DNA of 64,000 nucleotides from contig NZ_RBWU01000002.1 of NCBI RefSeq assembly GCF_003634705.1, forward strand, positions 496,001-560,000, in the 5' to 3' direction. This stretch comes from Actinomadura pelletieri DSM 43383. GTDB lineage: Bacteria; Actinomycetota; Actinomycetes; Streptosporangiales; Streptosporangiaceae. This document shows, piece after piece, positions 16,235 to 25,622 of this stretch. Both the position numbers and the translations under genes were made by a program. Under the pieces are notes generated by a model. It searched no databases. It saw only the letters and a list, made by a program, of their open reading frames with translations, and was not told the origin of the DNA. Each line of letters starts with the position of its first letter. Position 1 is the first letter of the stretch.

Positions 16235-18763
16235 TCAAATCGGCAGCGGGTCGAAGTCTGCGTCGAGTCGCCGTCCCTCCAGGAACACCAGCGCGTCCGG
16301 ATGCTCAAGACCGAGCGTCCGCCGGTACCGTTCCTCGGTGTCGCCGTACAGCTCGTCGGCCTCCGCGTCCTGGCCGAGGGCACGAAGATTCACCAGGGTG
16401 TTCGCGGCCGCCGACAGCGTCACCGGGTGATCCTGGCCGAGGACGGTGCGGAGCCGCCGCAGCGTCCCCGAGCAGAGCCGGTACGCCGCTTCCACCTCTC
16501 CCAGTTCGGCCAGGTCACTGGCCAGGTTGAGGGCCACCGTGAGAGTGAAGTGATGATCGCGCTGCAGCTTCAGCTCCAGGCCTTCAAGAGCATCTTCGTT
16601 GAGCTTCCGCGCGATCCGCGGATCGCCCGTGACCCTCCGCAGGATCGCCAGGTTCCCGGCGCAGGCGTGGTTGTAGGGGTGCTCGATGGGATAGACACGC
16701 GGGTAGCGGCGGACGGTGTCGTCCGCGAGCGTCAGAGCCTCCTGGAACTGCCCCAGGGTGCGGTGGATGTTCGCGAGGCAGGTGGCGGCGGCCAGGGTGT
16801 CGGGATGGTCCAGGCCGAAGGCGCGAACGTAGCGCTGGTGGACGTTGTCAGCGAGTTCCAGCGCCCTCTCGTAGTCGCCCGCCCGCCGCCGGGCGATCGA
16901 GAGGTCCTTGCCGGTGCGCAGCGTCCAGGGATGGTCGGGACCCAGTTGCTCGACGGCGGAGGCGTAGACGTCGTCACCGAGGTCACATGCCTCGTAGAAG
17001 TCTCCGCTGAGCCGAACCGCACGTGCCAGCCCGCTGTAGATGTTGAGGTAGGACGCCGGGGCGTCCGACCCCTGTTCGGTCACCATCACCTCCCGGTACA
17101 CGCCTTCAAGCACACGCCGGGCGCTCCTGTAGTCGCTTCTGAGGCCATGGTTGAGGGCGAGGCTGTTGACGGCGCGCCAGGTGCCCCAGTTCCGCTCTCC
17201 CAGCTTCGTCCGGAAGCGGTTCAGCGCGTCCACGTCCATGTCGAACGCCTCTGAGAAGTCGCCGGTCGCCCTCAAGCTGGCGGCTTGACCGCGCAGCGCC
17301 CGCAGGGTCGTGTCGTGGTCGCGTCCGAGGGCCTTATCCGCCGCGCTGAGCGTCTGTGCGCCGCGGTCGGCGGCGTCCTGGTACTGGCCCAGTTCGCGGA
17401 GAAGATCGTTCAGTTCCACGTGCAGCGTCAGAACGTCCTCGTGGTCGGGGCCGGAAATCCTCGTCCACTCCTCGATGAACGACTCGACGTAGGAGCGAGC
17501 CGAAGCGTAGTCGCCCGAGGAGTACAGGTAGTTGATCATATTGAGGGCGAGTCGGCGGACTGCGGGGTCCCGGGACAGCCCGACCTCGGCCGGTCCGATA
17601 TGTCCGAGAGCATTCTGATATTGGGGCCAGTTGCTCGCGGCGTTCGGGATCGACGGGAGGTAGTTGGCCAGAAGAAGATGCACCTCGTGGCGCAGGCGCT
17701 TCTGTTCCTCCTCTGGCAGTTCGTCGCGGACGAGGGCCTGAATCAGCCGGTGCACCTGGATCGTCCGAGCTTGGACATCGAGCCTCGCCAGGGCGAATCG
17801 CCCCAGCTCGCCGACGGCCCGGCTCAATCGGATGGGATCGCTTATCAGATCCAGGAGCGGAGCGCTCAACTTGGACGTGGTCATGCGAAACACGTCCCGG
17901 GGGATCGGCTCTGGACCGAAAAGAGCGCAGTAACGGAGAAGAATGAGGGCCTCAGGCATCTTCTCCTCAAGGCTGGCCACCGAAAGCGCCCATGCGGCCG
18001 TCATCGACACCGGGTATTCGGTGGGTTTGCCTTGAGAGAGAAGTCTTCTGGTGCGTTGCTCCAGGAGATCCAGATACTCGGAGACGGCGATACCGGTCTC
18101 GGCATGGAGCGCGCCCGCCTGCTCCAAGGCGAGCGGGAGGTCGCCCAGTTCCTCCGCGAGTCGGTCGGCCTCGGCCTGCGTGATCCCCCGCGGCACTCGT
18201 CTGGTGAGGAACTCGACGCTCTCCTCACGGGTGAAGACGTCGATCGGGACGGCGTCGACGACACCCGCCCACCGATGGTTCCGCGAGGTGATCAGCACAT
18301 GCCCGGGGCCGTGCGGGAAGATCTCAGTCAGTTCCTCGGGCTCGTCGGCGTTGTCGAAGATCAGCAGCCAGTCGCCATAGGGCTCTCCTCGACGCAGGGC
18401 GTCCAGCACGGCGTTGGCGGCGTCCTCGACACCGCTCACCGCCGCAGACGGAAGATTGAGATGGGGTGCCAGGCTCGCCAGCGTGGAGCGCACCAGTACG
18501 GGCTGGTCGGCCGCGATCCACCAGACCAGGTCGTATTTGGAGCGGTAACGGTAGGCGTACTCGACCGCCATCTGGGTCTTGCCCACGCCGCCGAGGCCGT
18601 GCAACGCGTGCGGGACCACGGCCGTCACCTGACCGGCCAGACCTTCGTACAGGCGTGCGAGCAGGTCCGTGCGGCCGGTGAAGTTCTTGTTGCGGGGAGG
18701 GATCTTTCCCCAGACCTGGGGGACTCTATCAGGGACGCCCGATGTATCCGGATTATTGATCAC
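16235..18763 (-). CDS. NB-ARC/TPR protein, FxsT-like (copy 1)
   Basis: 842 aa from GTG 18763, preceded by AAGGGG. The NB-ARC STAND ATPase domain has P-loop GLGGVGKTQ at residues 56-64, a Walker B-like WLLIFDNAD and a GHVLITSRN sensor motif, followed by a winged-helix region. From ~residue 370 to the end are tandem tetratricopeptide repeats with the AxxLG..HPxTL pattern of bacterial kinesin-light-chain-like TPRs. STAND proteins act as ATP-switched scaffolds or sensors. Homologues are the tetratricopeptide component of FxSxx-COOH peptide systems. Unlike copy 2 it lacks the vWA/SAV_2336 N-terminus. It is convergent with the radical SAM gene and divergent from the 19067 gene. Confidence 0.88.
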   Translation of the reverse strand: MINNPDTSGVPDRVPQVWGKIPPRNKNFTGRTDLLARLYEGLAGQVTAVVPHALHGLGGVGKTQMAVEYAYRYRSKYDLVWWIAADQPVLVRSTLASLAPHLNLPSAAVSGVEDAANAVLDALRRGEPYGDWLLIFDNADEPEELTEIFPHGPGHVLITSRNHRWAGVVDAVPIDVFTREESVEFLTRRVPRGITQAEADRLAEELGDLPLALEQAGALHAETGIAVSEYLDLLEQRTRRLLSQGKPTEYPVSMTAAWALSVASLEEKMPEALILLRYCALFGPEPIPRDVFRMTTSKLSAPLLDLISDPIRLSRAVGELGRFALARLDVQARTIQVHRLIQALVRDELPEEEQKRLRHEVHLLLANYLPSIPNAASNWPQYQNALGHIGPAEVGLSRDPAVRRLALNMINYLYSSGDYASARSYVESFIEEWTRISGPDHEDVLTLHVELNDLLRELGQYQDAADRGAQTLSAADKALGRDHDTTLRALRGQAASLRATGDFSEAFDMDVDALNRFRTKLGERNWGTWRAVNSLALNHGLRSDYRSARRVLEGVYREVMVTEQGSDAPASYLNIYSGLARAVRLSGDFYEACDLGDDVYASAVEQLGPDHPWTLRTGKDLSIARRRAGDYERALELADNVHQRYVRAFGLDHPDTLAAATCLANIHRTLGQFQEALTLADDTVRRYPRVYPIEHPYNHACAGNLAILRRVTGDPRIARKLNEDALEGLELKLQRDHHFTLTVALNLASDLAELGEVEAAYRLCSGTLRRLRTVLGQDHPVTLSAAANTLVNLRALGQDAEADELYGDTEERYRRTLGLEHPDALVFLEGRRLDADFDPLPI

Positions 18764-19066
18764 TTGATCCCCTTACGTCACGCCGGTGCCCGTGGCCGGC
18801 CCCGCATCACGTCAAAGTTAAGCAATTGCCTCAATCAAGACAGTATCTTGCAGCCGCCGGTTCCGGTCTGTGTCATCAGCCACTGAATGGAGTAATCATT
18901 TTTCGGGCGCGCCTCTCTCTCGTTTTCGGAAACCCGAATTATGGAGATCAAGGTTCTGCATCTGGCGGCCGGGTCGACTTTCTGGAACCATGGTTGCGGT
19001 ATTCACATGCCTGCCCGACATGCGTTGCCAATGACACCGAAGTGGTGTCTCCTTCAGGGAGGGCCG
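18764..19066. other. AT-richer divergent promoter region
   Basis: This 300-bp gap separates the minus-strand NB-ARC/TPR gene from plus-strand genes and is clearly more AT-rich than its surroundings (for example GTTAAGCAATTGCC and GGAGTAATCATTTTTCG). Frames through it look non-coding. It probably holds the promoters of both directions. Confidence 0.5.
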
Positions 19067-19276
19067 ATGCTGACGCGTTCCTTCAAGCTATCCAGTGACA
19101 TCCTCATGAGGAGTTCCGGAGACCGAGCCCCTGGTCTTCAGCGTGCGGAAAGGGAACTGGAGAGACCAGGGCTGCTGGCGCGTGGATTTGACAATAAGTC
19201 CGGTGGTCGTAGAGGTGGTGGCAACAATCTGACGATGCCCACGGCTTCTGGGACGGGTGTCAGCCCACGGGTGTGA
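19067..19276 (+). CDS. small ORF, candidate RiPP precursor for the first FxsB-like enzyme
   Basis: 69 codons from ATG 19067, preceded by AGGGAGG at ideal distance. The predicted peptide has a leader-like, Arg/Glu-rich first half ([19 protein letters not shown] ... [12 protein letters not shown]), then [16 protein letters not shown] and a small-residue tail. GFDN resembles GFDS of the FxsA-like precursor at 31015-31233, and F-D-N fits the aromatic-X-X rule for cyclophane formation. There is no homologue I recognise and coding is not certain. It lies between the two halves of the first RiPP-like locus, upstream of a STAND ATPase gene on the same strand. Confidence 0.35.
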   Translation: MLTRSFKLSSDILMRSSGDRAPGLQRAERELERPGLLARGFDNKSGGRRGGGNNLTMPTASGTGVSPRV

Positions 19277-19469
19277 TGACCTTCGAAATGAGGACGATCA
19301 GTGCCCATGTCCCCATGGGCGAATAACGGCTGACCGGCTCTCGCTTTTCGGGTGCTCCCATTGGAAGGACACGGCGGTTGTCGCATTATCCGGCCATTCT
19401 GGACGGCTTACGTTACGCTCCGGCCGGCCGTCCGACACCGCCTCTGGGTGCCTGCCTCAGGGATTAGAC

Positions 19470-21146
19470 ATGATCGCGCAGTTCCCGTTCGACCCGCCTG
19501 GCTCGCAGGCGAATGGACGCGCGTTCGACGAGCCGGATCGTGAGATCATTTGCGGCCGGGCAGCGGAGACTCGTGAAGTCGTGGGCTTGTGGAGGACGAA
19601 CCGGCTCACCGTACTCAGCGGCAGGGCCGGCGCGGGCAAGACCTCGTTGTTGTGCTCGGGCGTCCTTCCGTCATTGCGGGCGGAAGGGGCGCACGTGCTG
19701 TCGCCGGCGCATGTGGCGCACTGGCCGTCCTTCCCGATGGCGGCGCTGCCCGAGTACAACCGCTACCGGATGGCGGTACTGGCCTCCTGGTACACCCGTG
19801 CGTCACCCGTCCAGATCTCCGAACTGACGATCGAGACCTACGTGCGCAAACATCAGCGTATGGACCGGTTCGGCCATCGGGTGCCCACCTACGCGGCGAT
19901 CGACGGGGCCGAGGCATTGCTGTCCACCCCTGGCCGGTATGAGCGACACCGCCGGGACTTCGCCCTAGAACTCGCGACGGCCATGGAACGTTCGCCGGAT
20001 CTGCATCTGCTTCTGGCGGTGCGCGAGGACGCCTTCGACGAGATCTCGGAGTTCGCCGCCCGGCTCGGCCATGCTCGACCGGCCGTGTGCACCATCGAGC
20101 CGCTGAAGCCGGAAGCCGCGCAGGAGACCGCCGCGTCTCTGCTACGCCGGTCGGGGTGCCTGAACGAGGTCGTCGCCGGGGCGCTGGGACGAGACTTAGT
20201 GCGCGAGCTGCGGACGGTGCGGACCGCGCGGCCGGTGGGCGGTGTTCAGACCACCTCTCGCGTGGAGCCCGTTCTGCTCCGGCTTGTATGCGATCGCCCG
20301 CCTGAGGAACTCCCCGGCGACACGCAGATCTCACCCGAGCGGCTTCGCGCGGAGGTCAATCGTGTGCTGACCGAGTTCTGCGCCCACAGCCTGACCACGA
20401 TCGCCGCCGACCACAGCCTGCCGCTCCGAACGCTGTCATCAGTGTTCCGTACCTCGTTCGGCGGACCGCAAGGCCAGGTCGGAGTTCTGGCGGATCGCCT
20501 GTACGAGGCTGTGCCCGAGCCGGTCGTCCACGCGCTGCAAGACTGCCATCTCATCAGGGCGCACATCCGAGACGGGCGCCGGTACTACGAGCTCCAGCAT
20601 CCTCGGCTGATCGAACCGATCGAGGGGCTGGAAGAGAGGGCCGTCCCCATCCGCAGGCCGGGCCCGTCGGCGCGCCTGTGGCAAGCACGCGAGGCGCTGG
20701 CCGCGGGTGATTCCGAACTGGCGCGTCACCATGCGGAAGCGGTCACGCGATCCTGCGGCGAGGGAGAGATCAGGGTTCTCGGCGACGCGACGACCTTCCT
20801 GGGGGATATCGCCTTCGACCGGGGAGACACCAGTACCGCGACGGCGCGCTACCGGGAGGCGGCGGCGATCTTCGAGGCCATTCCGGACAATACGGCGGTC
20901 GGCTGGCTCCTCGCGGGCATCGGCCGGGCACTGCTGGAGAGCGCACCGGGTGAGGCGGTCCGGGAGCTCCGCACCGCGGCGAGCCGGCTTCCGCATGAGC
21001 TGTCGATTCAGACCGCCCTTGGCCGGGCCCTGTGGCGATCCGGTCGCACGCACGCCGCCGCCGCGGTGTTCGAAGGCGTGCTGGGCCATGACGCCACCAA
21101 TCGAGAGGCGCTCACCGCCAAACAGGCCCTGTCCGGCATCGCCTAG
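19470..21146 (+). CDS. STAND-type P-loop NTPase with C-terminal TPR repeats
   Basis: 558 aa from ATG 19470. [35 protein letters not shown] contains a canonical Walker A (GRAGAGKTS, about residue 50), [15 protein letters not shown] is the downstream sensor strand with arginine, and the segment to ~400 is winged-helix-like. The C-terminal ~150 residues ([18 protein letters not shown] ... [27 protein letters not shown]) are TPR repeats. This is the nSTAND architecture of bacterial conflict and signalling systems. Cytoplasmic. It stands between the small gene at 19067 and the exporter at 21509. Confidence 0.85.
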   Translation: MIAQFPFDPPGSQANGRAFDEPDREIICGRAAETREVVGLWRTNRLTVLSGRAGAGKTSLLCSGVLPSLRAEGAHVLSPAHVAHWPSFPMAALPEYNRYRMAVLASWYTRASPVQISELTIETYVRKHQRMDRFGHRVPTYAAIDGAEALLSTPGRYERHRRDFALELATAMERSPDLHLLLAVREDAFDEISEFAARLGHARPAVCTIEPLKPEAAQETAASLLRRSGCLNEVVAGALGRDLVRELRTVRTARPVGGVQTTSRVEPVLLRLVCDRPPEELPGDTQISPERLRAEVNRVLTEFCAHSLTTIAADHSLPLRTLSSVFRTSFGGPQGQVGVLADRLYEAVPEPVVHALQDCHLIRAHIRDGRRYYELQHPRLIEPIEGLEERAVPIRRPGPSARLWQAREALAAGDSELARHHAEAVTRSCGEGEIRVLGDATTFLGDIAFDRGDTSTATARYREAAAIFEAIPDNTAVGWLLAGIGRALLESAPGEAVRELRTAASRLPHELSIQTALGRALWRSGRTHAAAAVFEGVLGHDATNREALTAKQALSGIA

Positions 21147-21508
21147 GCGGAAGCAACCACTGCGGCCGCCGAACGCATCCGTCGTGATTCGGGATCCCAT
21201 TCACTGAAAATCCCGAACTAAGGGCAATGTCCTCTTCCGTGCCTACAATGTAGGAACTGAGAAGCTTGGCGTGTGACGTAGGGGTGTTACTCGGTCGCCA
21301 GCGTGGTCTCACCATTTCACTACTGCTACCTTACTGATCTCACCTTGCGCCTTCCTGAGATGACAGACGAGATAATTTTAGTCACTCATGGTAATTGCTT
21401 TATGCCTGGTTCGGCTTTCCTGAACGCTCTGACTGGGCATTGTGATAGTGAGCATAAGCCGGGCGTGTGCGACGGGTGACCGTAGATCTAGGGAGGAGAA
21501 AGCGGGCG
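21147..21508. other. AT-rich intergenic region upstream of MFS gene
   Basis: About 360 bp, noticeably AT-rich (TGACAGACGAGATAATTTTAGTC, GGTAATTGCTTTATG). A 25-codon frame starting at ATG ~21400 has no ribosome site and I do not call it. Likely promoter region for the MFS gene; the ribosome site GGGAGGAGA at 21491-21499 belongs to GTG 21509. Confidence 0.45.
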
Positions 21509-22888
21509 GTGACCAGCGCAGCATCCGGAACTAGTTCGAGTCACGGCGGAGCCGACGATTCCGAGGGAAAGAACGATTCATGGCGCCGTGATTTCAACCT
21601 GCTGTTGGGCGGCTCGGCGCTTTCTCAACTGGGCACGCTCGGCGCCGCCGCGGCCAACCCGCTGCTGGCGCTGGCGCTGACCGACTCACCGATCATCGCG
21701 GGCTGGGCGGCGGCCGCGAGCACGCTGCCGGGACTGTTCTTGCACCTCCCGGTCGGGTTGCTGGTGGATCATTACGACCGCAAGCGAATCATGCTGATCA
21801 GCCAGCTGATTCGCGTCGCCAACTCGGTGTTGCTGTTCATCGGCCTCTGCGCCCTCGCCGAGCCCTGGCCGATTCTTATCGTCGCGGCGGTGATCGACGG
21901 CTCATGCGCGGTGTTCTTCCGACTCGCCGAATTCGCTGCAGTGCGCTTTGTCGTGCCTGACGGCGAGGCGGAGAGTGCGATGGCCAAAAACGAGGCCAGG
22001 CATCATGTGGCCCTGGTCTTCGGACGGCCGTTAGGCGGTTTTCTCTTCACTGCCGGGCGTGCCCTGCCCTATATCTTAGACGCGCTGACCTCTCTGATCT
22101 CGGTCGTCTCCATCCTGCTGTTGAAACGGAAAAACCTTCAAAGTTTCGAGCTGGGCAGGTTAGAATTCTGGAAGTTGTCGAAAGGGAAGGCGGTGCCCTC
22201 CTTCAAGGAGGGGATGCGACGGATACGTGACGATGAATTTCTTCGCACATCGCTGGGCTTCTGCACCATCGCCAACGTCGGATTTCAGATCATCATCCTG
22301 GTGCTCGTCGTCGAGGCCGAACGGCAACGGTTCTCCGGGACGACGATCGGCCTGATGCTCGCGACATCCGGCATCTGTGGGGTTCTGGGCGCCCTGACCG
22401 CGACCCGGGTGGTGCGATGGCGCAGGCCGCGCTCGACCGTCCGGTGGAGCGTGACGCTCTGGGCCCCCTGTCTGGTGATCGTTGCTTTTACCGCGGAGAT
22501 GCCGCTGATAGGAATATTTGTATGGGGTGCGTGCAGTCTCACGGGGGCCTATATCAACGTCGCGCTGGCAATGCACCAGAGCAGGGTCATCCCGCAGAAC
22601 GTTCTGGGTCGGGTGGAGGGGGTCGCCCAGTTCCTCACGACCGGTGCGGTGACGCTCGGCGCCTCGGTCGCGGGATACGTGATCGAGGCGCTCGGAACCC
22701 GGGTGACCGCGGCGCTGGTGGCCGTGGTGTTCGTGCTGATCGCGGTCGGTGTGTGGTCTCCGGTCGCCTTTGCGCAAACATCCTCCCAGAGGGACCCCTC
22801 GAAAGCCGACAGGAAGGCACGCGCCGCGGTGGCCGGTGACCCCGCGTCCGGTCGAGGAACCATGGTACGGATGGGCGAGGACGGCTGA
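21509..22888 (+). CDS. MFS transporter
   Basis: 459 aa from GTG 21509, 9 nt after GGGAGGAGA; an upstream GTG at 21467 is less well placed. It has about 10-12 hydrophobic segments and the loop 2-3 motif GLLVDHYDRKRIMLISQ, the MFS signature G-x-x-x-D-x-x-x-R-K. The second half repeats the pattern with GVLGALTATRVV. The N-terminus and C-terminus are hydrophilic. It resembles the macrolide-efflux-like (MFS_3) group. Between RiPP-type genes it could export the modified peptide; that is inference from position only. Confidence 0.88.
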   Translation: MTSAASGTSSSHGGADDSEGKNDSWRRDFNLLLGGSALSQLGTLGAAAANPLLALALTDSPIIAGWAAAASTLPGLFLHLPVGLLVDHYDRKRIMLISQLIRVANSVLLFIGLCALAEPWPILIVAAVIDGSCAVFFRLAEFAAVRFVVPDGEAESAMAKNEARHHVALVFGRPLGGFLFTAGRALPYILDALTSLISVVSILLLKRKNLQSFELGRLEFWKLSKGKAVPSFKEGMRRIRDDEFLRTSLGFCTIANVGFQIIILVLVVEAERQRFSGTTIGLMLATSGICGVLGALTATRVVRWRRPRSTVRWSVTLWAPCLVIVAFTAEMPLIGIFVWGACSLTGAYINVALAMHQSRVIPQNVLGRVEGVAQFLTTGAVTLGASVAGYVIEALGTRVTAALVAVVFVLIAVGVWSPVAFAQTSSQRDPSKADRKARAAVAGDPASGRGTMVRMGEDG

Positions 22889-23087
22889 ACTCGATCGTCC
22901 GCCTTCGCGACGGGTACGCACACGTGCGCCGCGTGATTTGTGCGTCGTGCCACATTCGGCTCGACCTGTTCCGGTCACTTCTTGATTGACGAATCGGCAT
23001 CCGTCCGAACCGCGGTGCCGGGGTACGCTTCCTGAGTCGGATCTCGCCGGTGCTCTTTCTGTTGTGTTTCGGGTGGAGGCGGTGCGT

Positions 23088-24581
23088 TTGCGGACGTCGC
23101 TGAATGTGGATGATCAGCATCGGCTCGTCGAGGCGATGCTGAAAATCGAGGCGATGCGCGTACAACGCGGTCGTGCCGTTCTCCTGTCGGCATTGGAGCG
23201 GGATCTCGGGCACCGGTTACCTCTCGTCCAGCACGACCAGGAGGTGCTCGACCTTTGGGCACTGGTCGACGCGCTGCTGAACCATCCGGGAGCCGCCCAG
23301 TCTCTGGTGCGGATTCTGGAGGTCTTCTACGGGAACAGTCTGTCGGTGCGGGCCTTCGGTGACCTCGTCGCGGAGTTGCTGCCGGAGCCCTGGCTCGATC
23401 AGGGTGAGCGTCGCGTTCTGCACGAGCTGATCACCTCGCTGGAGCGAAGCGATCCGGGCCTGTCGCATCTGAGCCGTTTTCCGCTGCTCTATCGGCGAGC
23501 GGTGGGGCCTGCCTGGCCGCTTCTGGACCGGGAGGTCCACAGTCTGCACGACGTCGTCGCGCTTCTGGAAGAAATACCCGCGGGCGGAGACGGTGTACCG
23601 CCGCTCCTGGCCTTCGTCAGTGATCTGGCAGAGTACGCCGATTCCCGGACGGCGCCCCATTTCCGCGGTTGGGTCCATCGCCAGGTGGAGGCCCAGGGGG
23701 TGGACGAGGCGATCCTCGCGTGCCGGTCGGCCGCGTGCCGGTCGACCTCGGTGGAGGCGCGATCCCGACCCGAACCGTCCGAAACCTATCTGATCATCGA
23801 GTGTGCGCCCGACGCGCTGGAACCGGACCGCTACCTGGTCACCGCGTGGCTCCAGGTCGGCCGCGAACCCGGTAGCACGCTGCGATGCGACGACGAGGCG
23901 ATGTCGATCAGCCGGATTACCGACCTGCTGGAGCAGCTCCTCACCTCGGAGAGTTCGGTGGTCGGACGGCGGGACCCCGATCTCACGATCGAGTTCGTGC
24001 TGCCCCGGCCGCTGCTCGACCATCCCGTCGAACAGTCCAAGATCAAGATCGCCGGGTTCGAGCACCGTATCGGCATCAAGTACCCGGTGGTCGTGCGCAG
24101 CCTCGACCGGATGCGGCTGGCCGCGACCCACCACGGCTGGCGGCACAAGTGGGCGTGGCTGCGCGGCAACGCGGTCGACACGCCGGTCTGCCTGGTGACG
24201 CGGCGCGGCGAGTACGACCAGGAGGAGCTGTACTCCAAGCTCTCGGAGGCCTCCCCGGCCGTCCTGGCGCTGGCCTACCCGCCGTGGGGCGGTGAGAACG
24301 AGGAACCGGACGAGCACTGGATCGGCCTGCTCGCCGGCACCCCGGTGATCGCGTGGTGCCGGGACGGGCGCGACCCGGCCCTGTTCGCCCGGGAGGTCAA
24401 GGACCTGCTGGCCGCTGACCTGATGAAGCTGCCCCGCCGGACGATGGAGTTGCGGCGGCAGGCGCTGTCCGACGTCCGGGAGGGCCCCGGTCCGGGCCAT
24501 CTCGGCCTGCATCTGACGCTGGTGTTCGACGACGCCGACCGTATACCCGAGCCGTATGTGCGGCTCCGTCCCCCCGCGTAG
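23088..24581 (+). CDS. vWA-MoxR associated protein (VMAP) with N-terminal EAD2
   Basis: 497 aa from TTG 23088, 8 nt after GGTGGAGG; a GTG at 23082 and a TTG at 22986 are in-frame alternatives. Residues ~10-95 (RLVEAMLKIEAMRVQ ... LVDALLNHPGAAQSLVRIL ... LVAELLP) match effector-associated domain 2, a small helical adaptor. From ~residue 225 the VMAP-C domain follows (YLIIECAPDALEPDRYLVTAWLQ ... LTIEFVLPRPLLDHPVEQSK ... IKYPVVVRSLDRMR) and ends with VIAWCRDGRDP. In known ternary VMAP/vWA/MoxR conflict systems this is the hub linking sensor and effector. MoxR follows 21 bp downstream. Confidence 0.85.
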   Translation: MRTSLNVDDQHRLVEAMLKIEAMRVQRGRAVLLSALERDLGHRLPLVQHDQEVLDLWALVDALLNHPGAAQSLVRILEVFYGNSLSVRAFGDLVAELLPEPWLDQGERRVLHELITSLERSDPGLSHLSRFPLLYRRAVGPAWPLLDREVHSLHDVVALLEEIPAGGDGVPPLLAFVSDLAEYADSRTAPHFRGWVHRQVEAQGVDEAILACRSAACRSTSVEARSRPEPSETYLIIECAPDALEPDRYLVTAWLQVGREPGSTLRCDDEAMSISRITDLLEQLLTSESSVVGRRDPDLTIEFVLPRPLLDHPVEQSKIKIAGFEHRIGIKYPVVVRSLDRMRLAATHHGWRHKWAWLRGNAVDTPVCLVTRRGEYDQEELYSKLSEASPAVLALAYPPWGGENEEPDEHWIGLLAGTPVIAWCRDGRDPALFAREVKDLLAADLMKLPRRTMELRRQALSDVREGPGPGHLGLHLTLVFDDADRIPEPYVRLRPPA

Positions 24582-24602
24582 CGCGTCCCTTGGAGACCTC
24601 CA

Positions 24603-25622
24603 ATGACCACGGAGAAGGAACAGCCGACGGCAGGTGACTGGCGCATCTACCGGGGTGACAGCCGTCCCCACGAGAGGGTGCGGCGGTTACCGCCGCCCCC
24701 GCCGTGGCGCCGGTTCGCCGCGGTCGACCCGTCCGACGGGCACCGCCTCGGAGACCTGCAGCGGGCGACCTCCTACCGTCCGGACGAGAGCGTGATCGAC
24801 AAGGTCAACGCGGCGATCCTGCTGCGGCGCCCGCTGCTGGTGACGGGCAAGCCGGGGTCGGGCAAGTCCACCCTCGCCTACAACGTCGCCTACGAGCTGG
24901 GGCTGGGCTCCGTCCTGAACTGGTCGATCACCAGCAACACGACGCTGGAGTCCGGGCTCTACGACTACGACGCGATCGGCCGGCTCCACGAGACGAGCCT
25001 GCGCGGCGCGGGCGGCCGGGCGGACACCGCCGAGCCGCCCGACATCGGGCGCTATATCCGCCTCGGCCCGCTCGGTACCGCGCTGCTCCCCGGCGACCTG
25101 CCCCGCGTCCTGCTCATCGACGAGCTGGACAAGAGCAACATCGACCTGCCGAACGACCTGCTCAACGTGTTCGAGGAGGGCCGGTTCACGATCACGGAGT
25201 TGCAGCGCCTGCCCGAGGAGCAGTCCCGCATCCATGTGATGACGGCGGACGGCGGCCCGCGGGTGCCCGTCGACCATGGCGAGATCCGGTGCGCCAACTT
25301 CCCGATCGTCCTCATCACCAGCAACGGGGAGCGCGAGTTCCCCCCGGCGTTCCTGCGCCGCTGCGTCCGGCTGGTGATCGAACCGCCCACCCGGGAACGG
25401 CTCGCGGAGATCGTCGAGGCGCATCTCGGCGCGGACGCCAGAGCGGCGAGCGACCAGCTCATCGAGGACTTCCTCGCCCGCAGGTCCGAGGGCGCGCTCG
25501 CCACCGACCAGCTCCTCAACGCCGTCTATCTCGCGACCTCCGGGAGTCGGCCGCCGGAGAGCACGCTGGCCGAGATCCTCGACACCGTGCTCCGCCAGAT
25601 CGAGTCACCGGGCGCGGGATGA
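24603..25622 (+). CDS. MoxR-type AAA+ ATPase
   Basis: 339 aa. Walker A is TGKPGSGKSTLAYNVA, Walker B is VLLIDELDKSNIDLPNDLLNVFEEG, and sensor 1 is IVLITSNGEREFPPAFLRRC. The insert between Walker A and B and the FEEG element are MoxR-like. Partner of a vWA-domain protein in chaperone-like or conflict ternary systems. Its stop overlaps the start of the vWA/NB-ARC gene by 4 bp (ATGA at 25619-25622), so the two are made together. Confidence 0.92.
   Translation: MTTEKEQPTAGDWRIYRGDSRPHERVRRLPPPPPWRRFAAVDPSDGHRLGDLQRATSYRPDESVIDKVNAAILLRRPLLVTGKPGSGKSTLAYNVAYELGLGSVLNWSITSNTTLESGLYDYDAIGRLHETSLRGAGGRADTAEPPDIGRYIRLGPLGTALLPGDLPRVLLIDELDKSNIDLPNDLLNVFEEGRFTITELQRLPEEQSRIHVMTADGGPRVPVDHGEIRCANFPIVLITSNGEREFPPAFLRRCVRLVIEPPTRERLAEIVEAHLGADARAASDQLIEDFLARRSEGALATDQLLNAVYLATSGSRPPESTLAEILDTVLRQIESPGAG

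Noticed and set aside
21400..21478. 25-codon plus-strand frame as RiPP precursor
   Set aside because: No ribosome site, no leader and no FxS-type motif.
24704..25618. N-terminal extension of the vWA/NB-ARC gene into the MoxR region
   Set aside because: The extension is Arg/Ala/Pro-rich shadow of moxR; the real start is the ATGA overlap at 25619.
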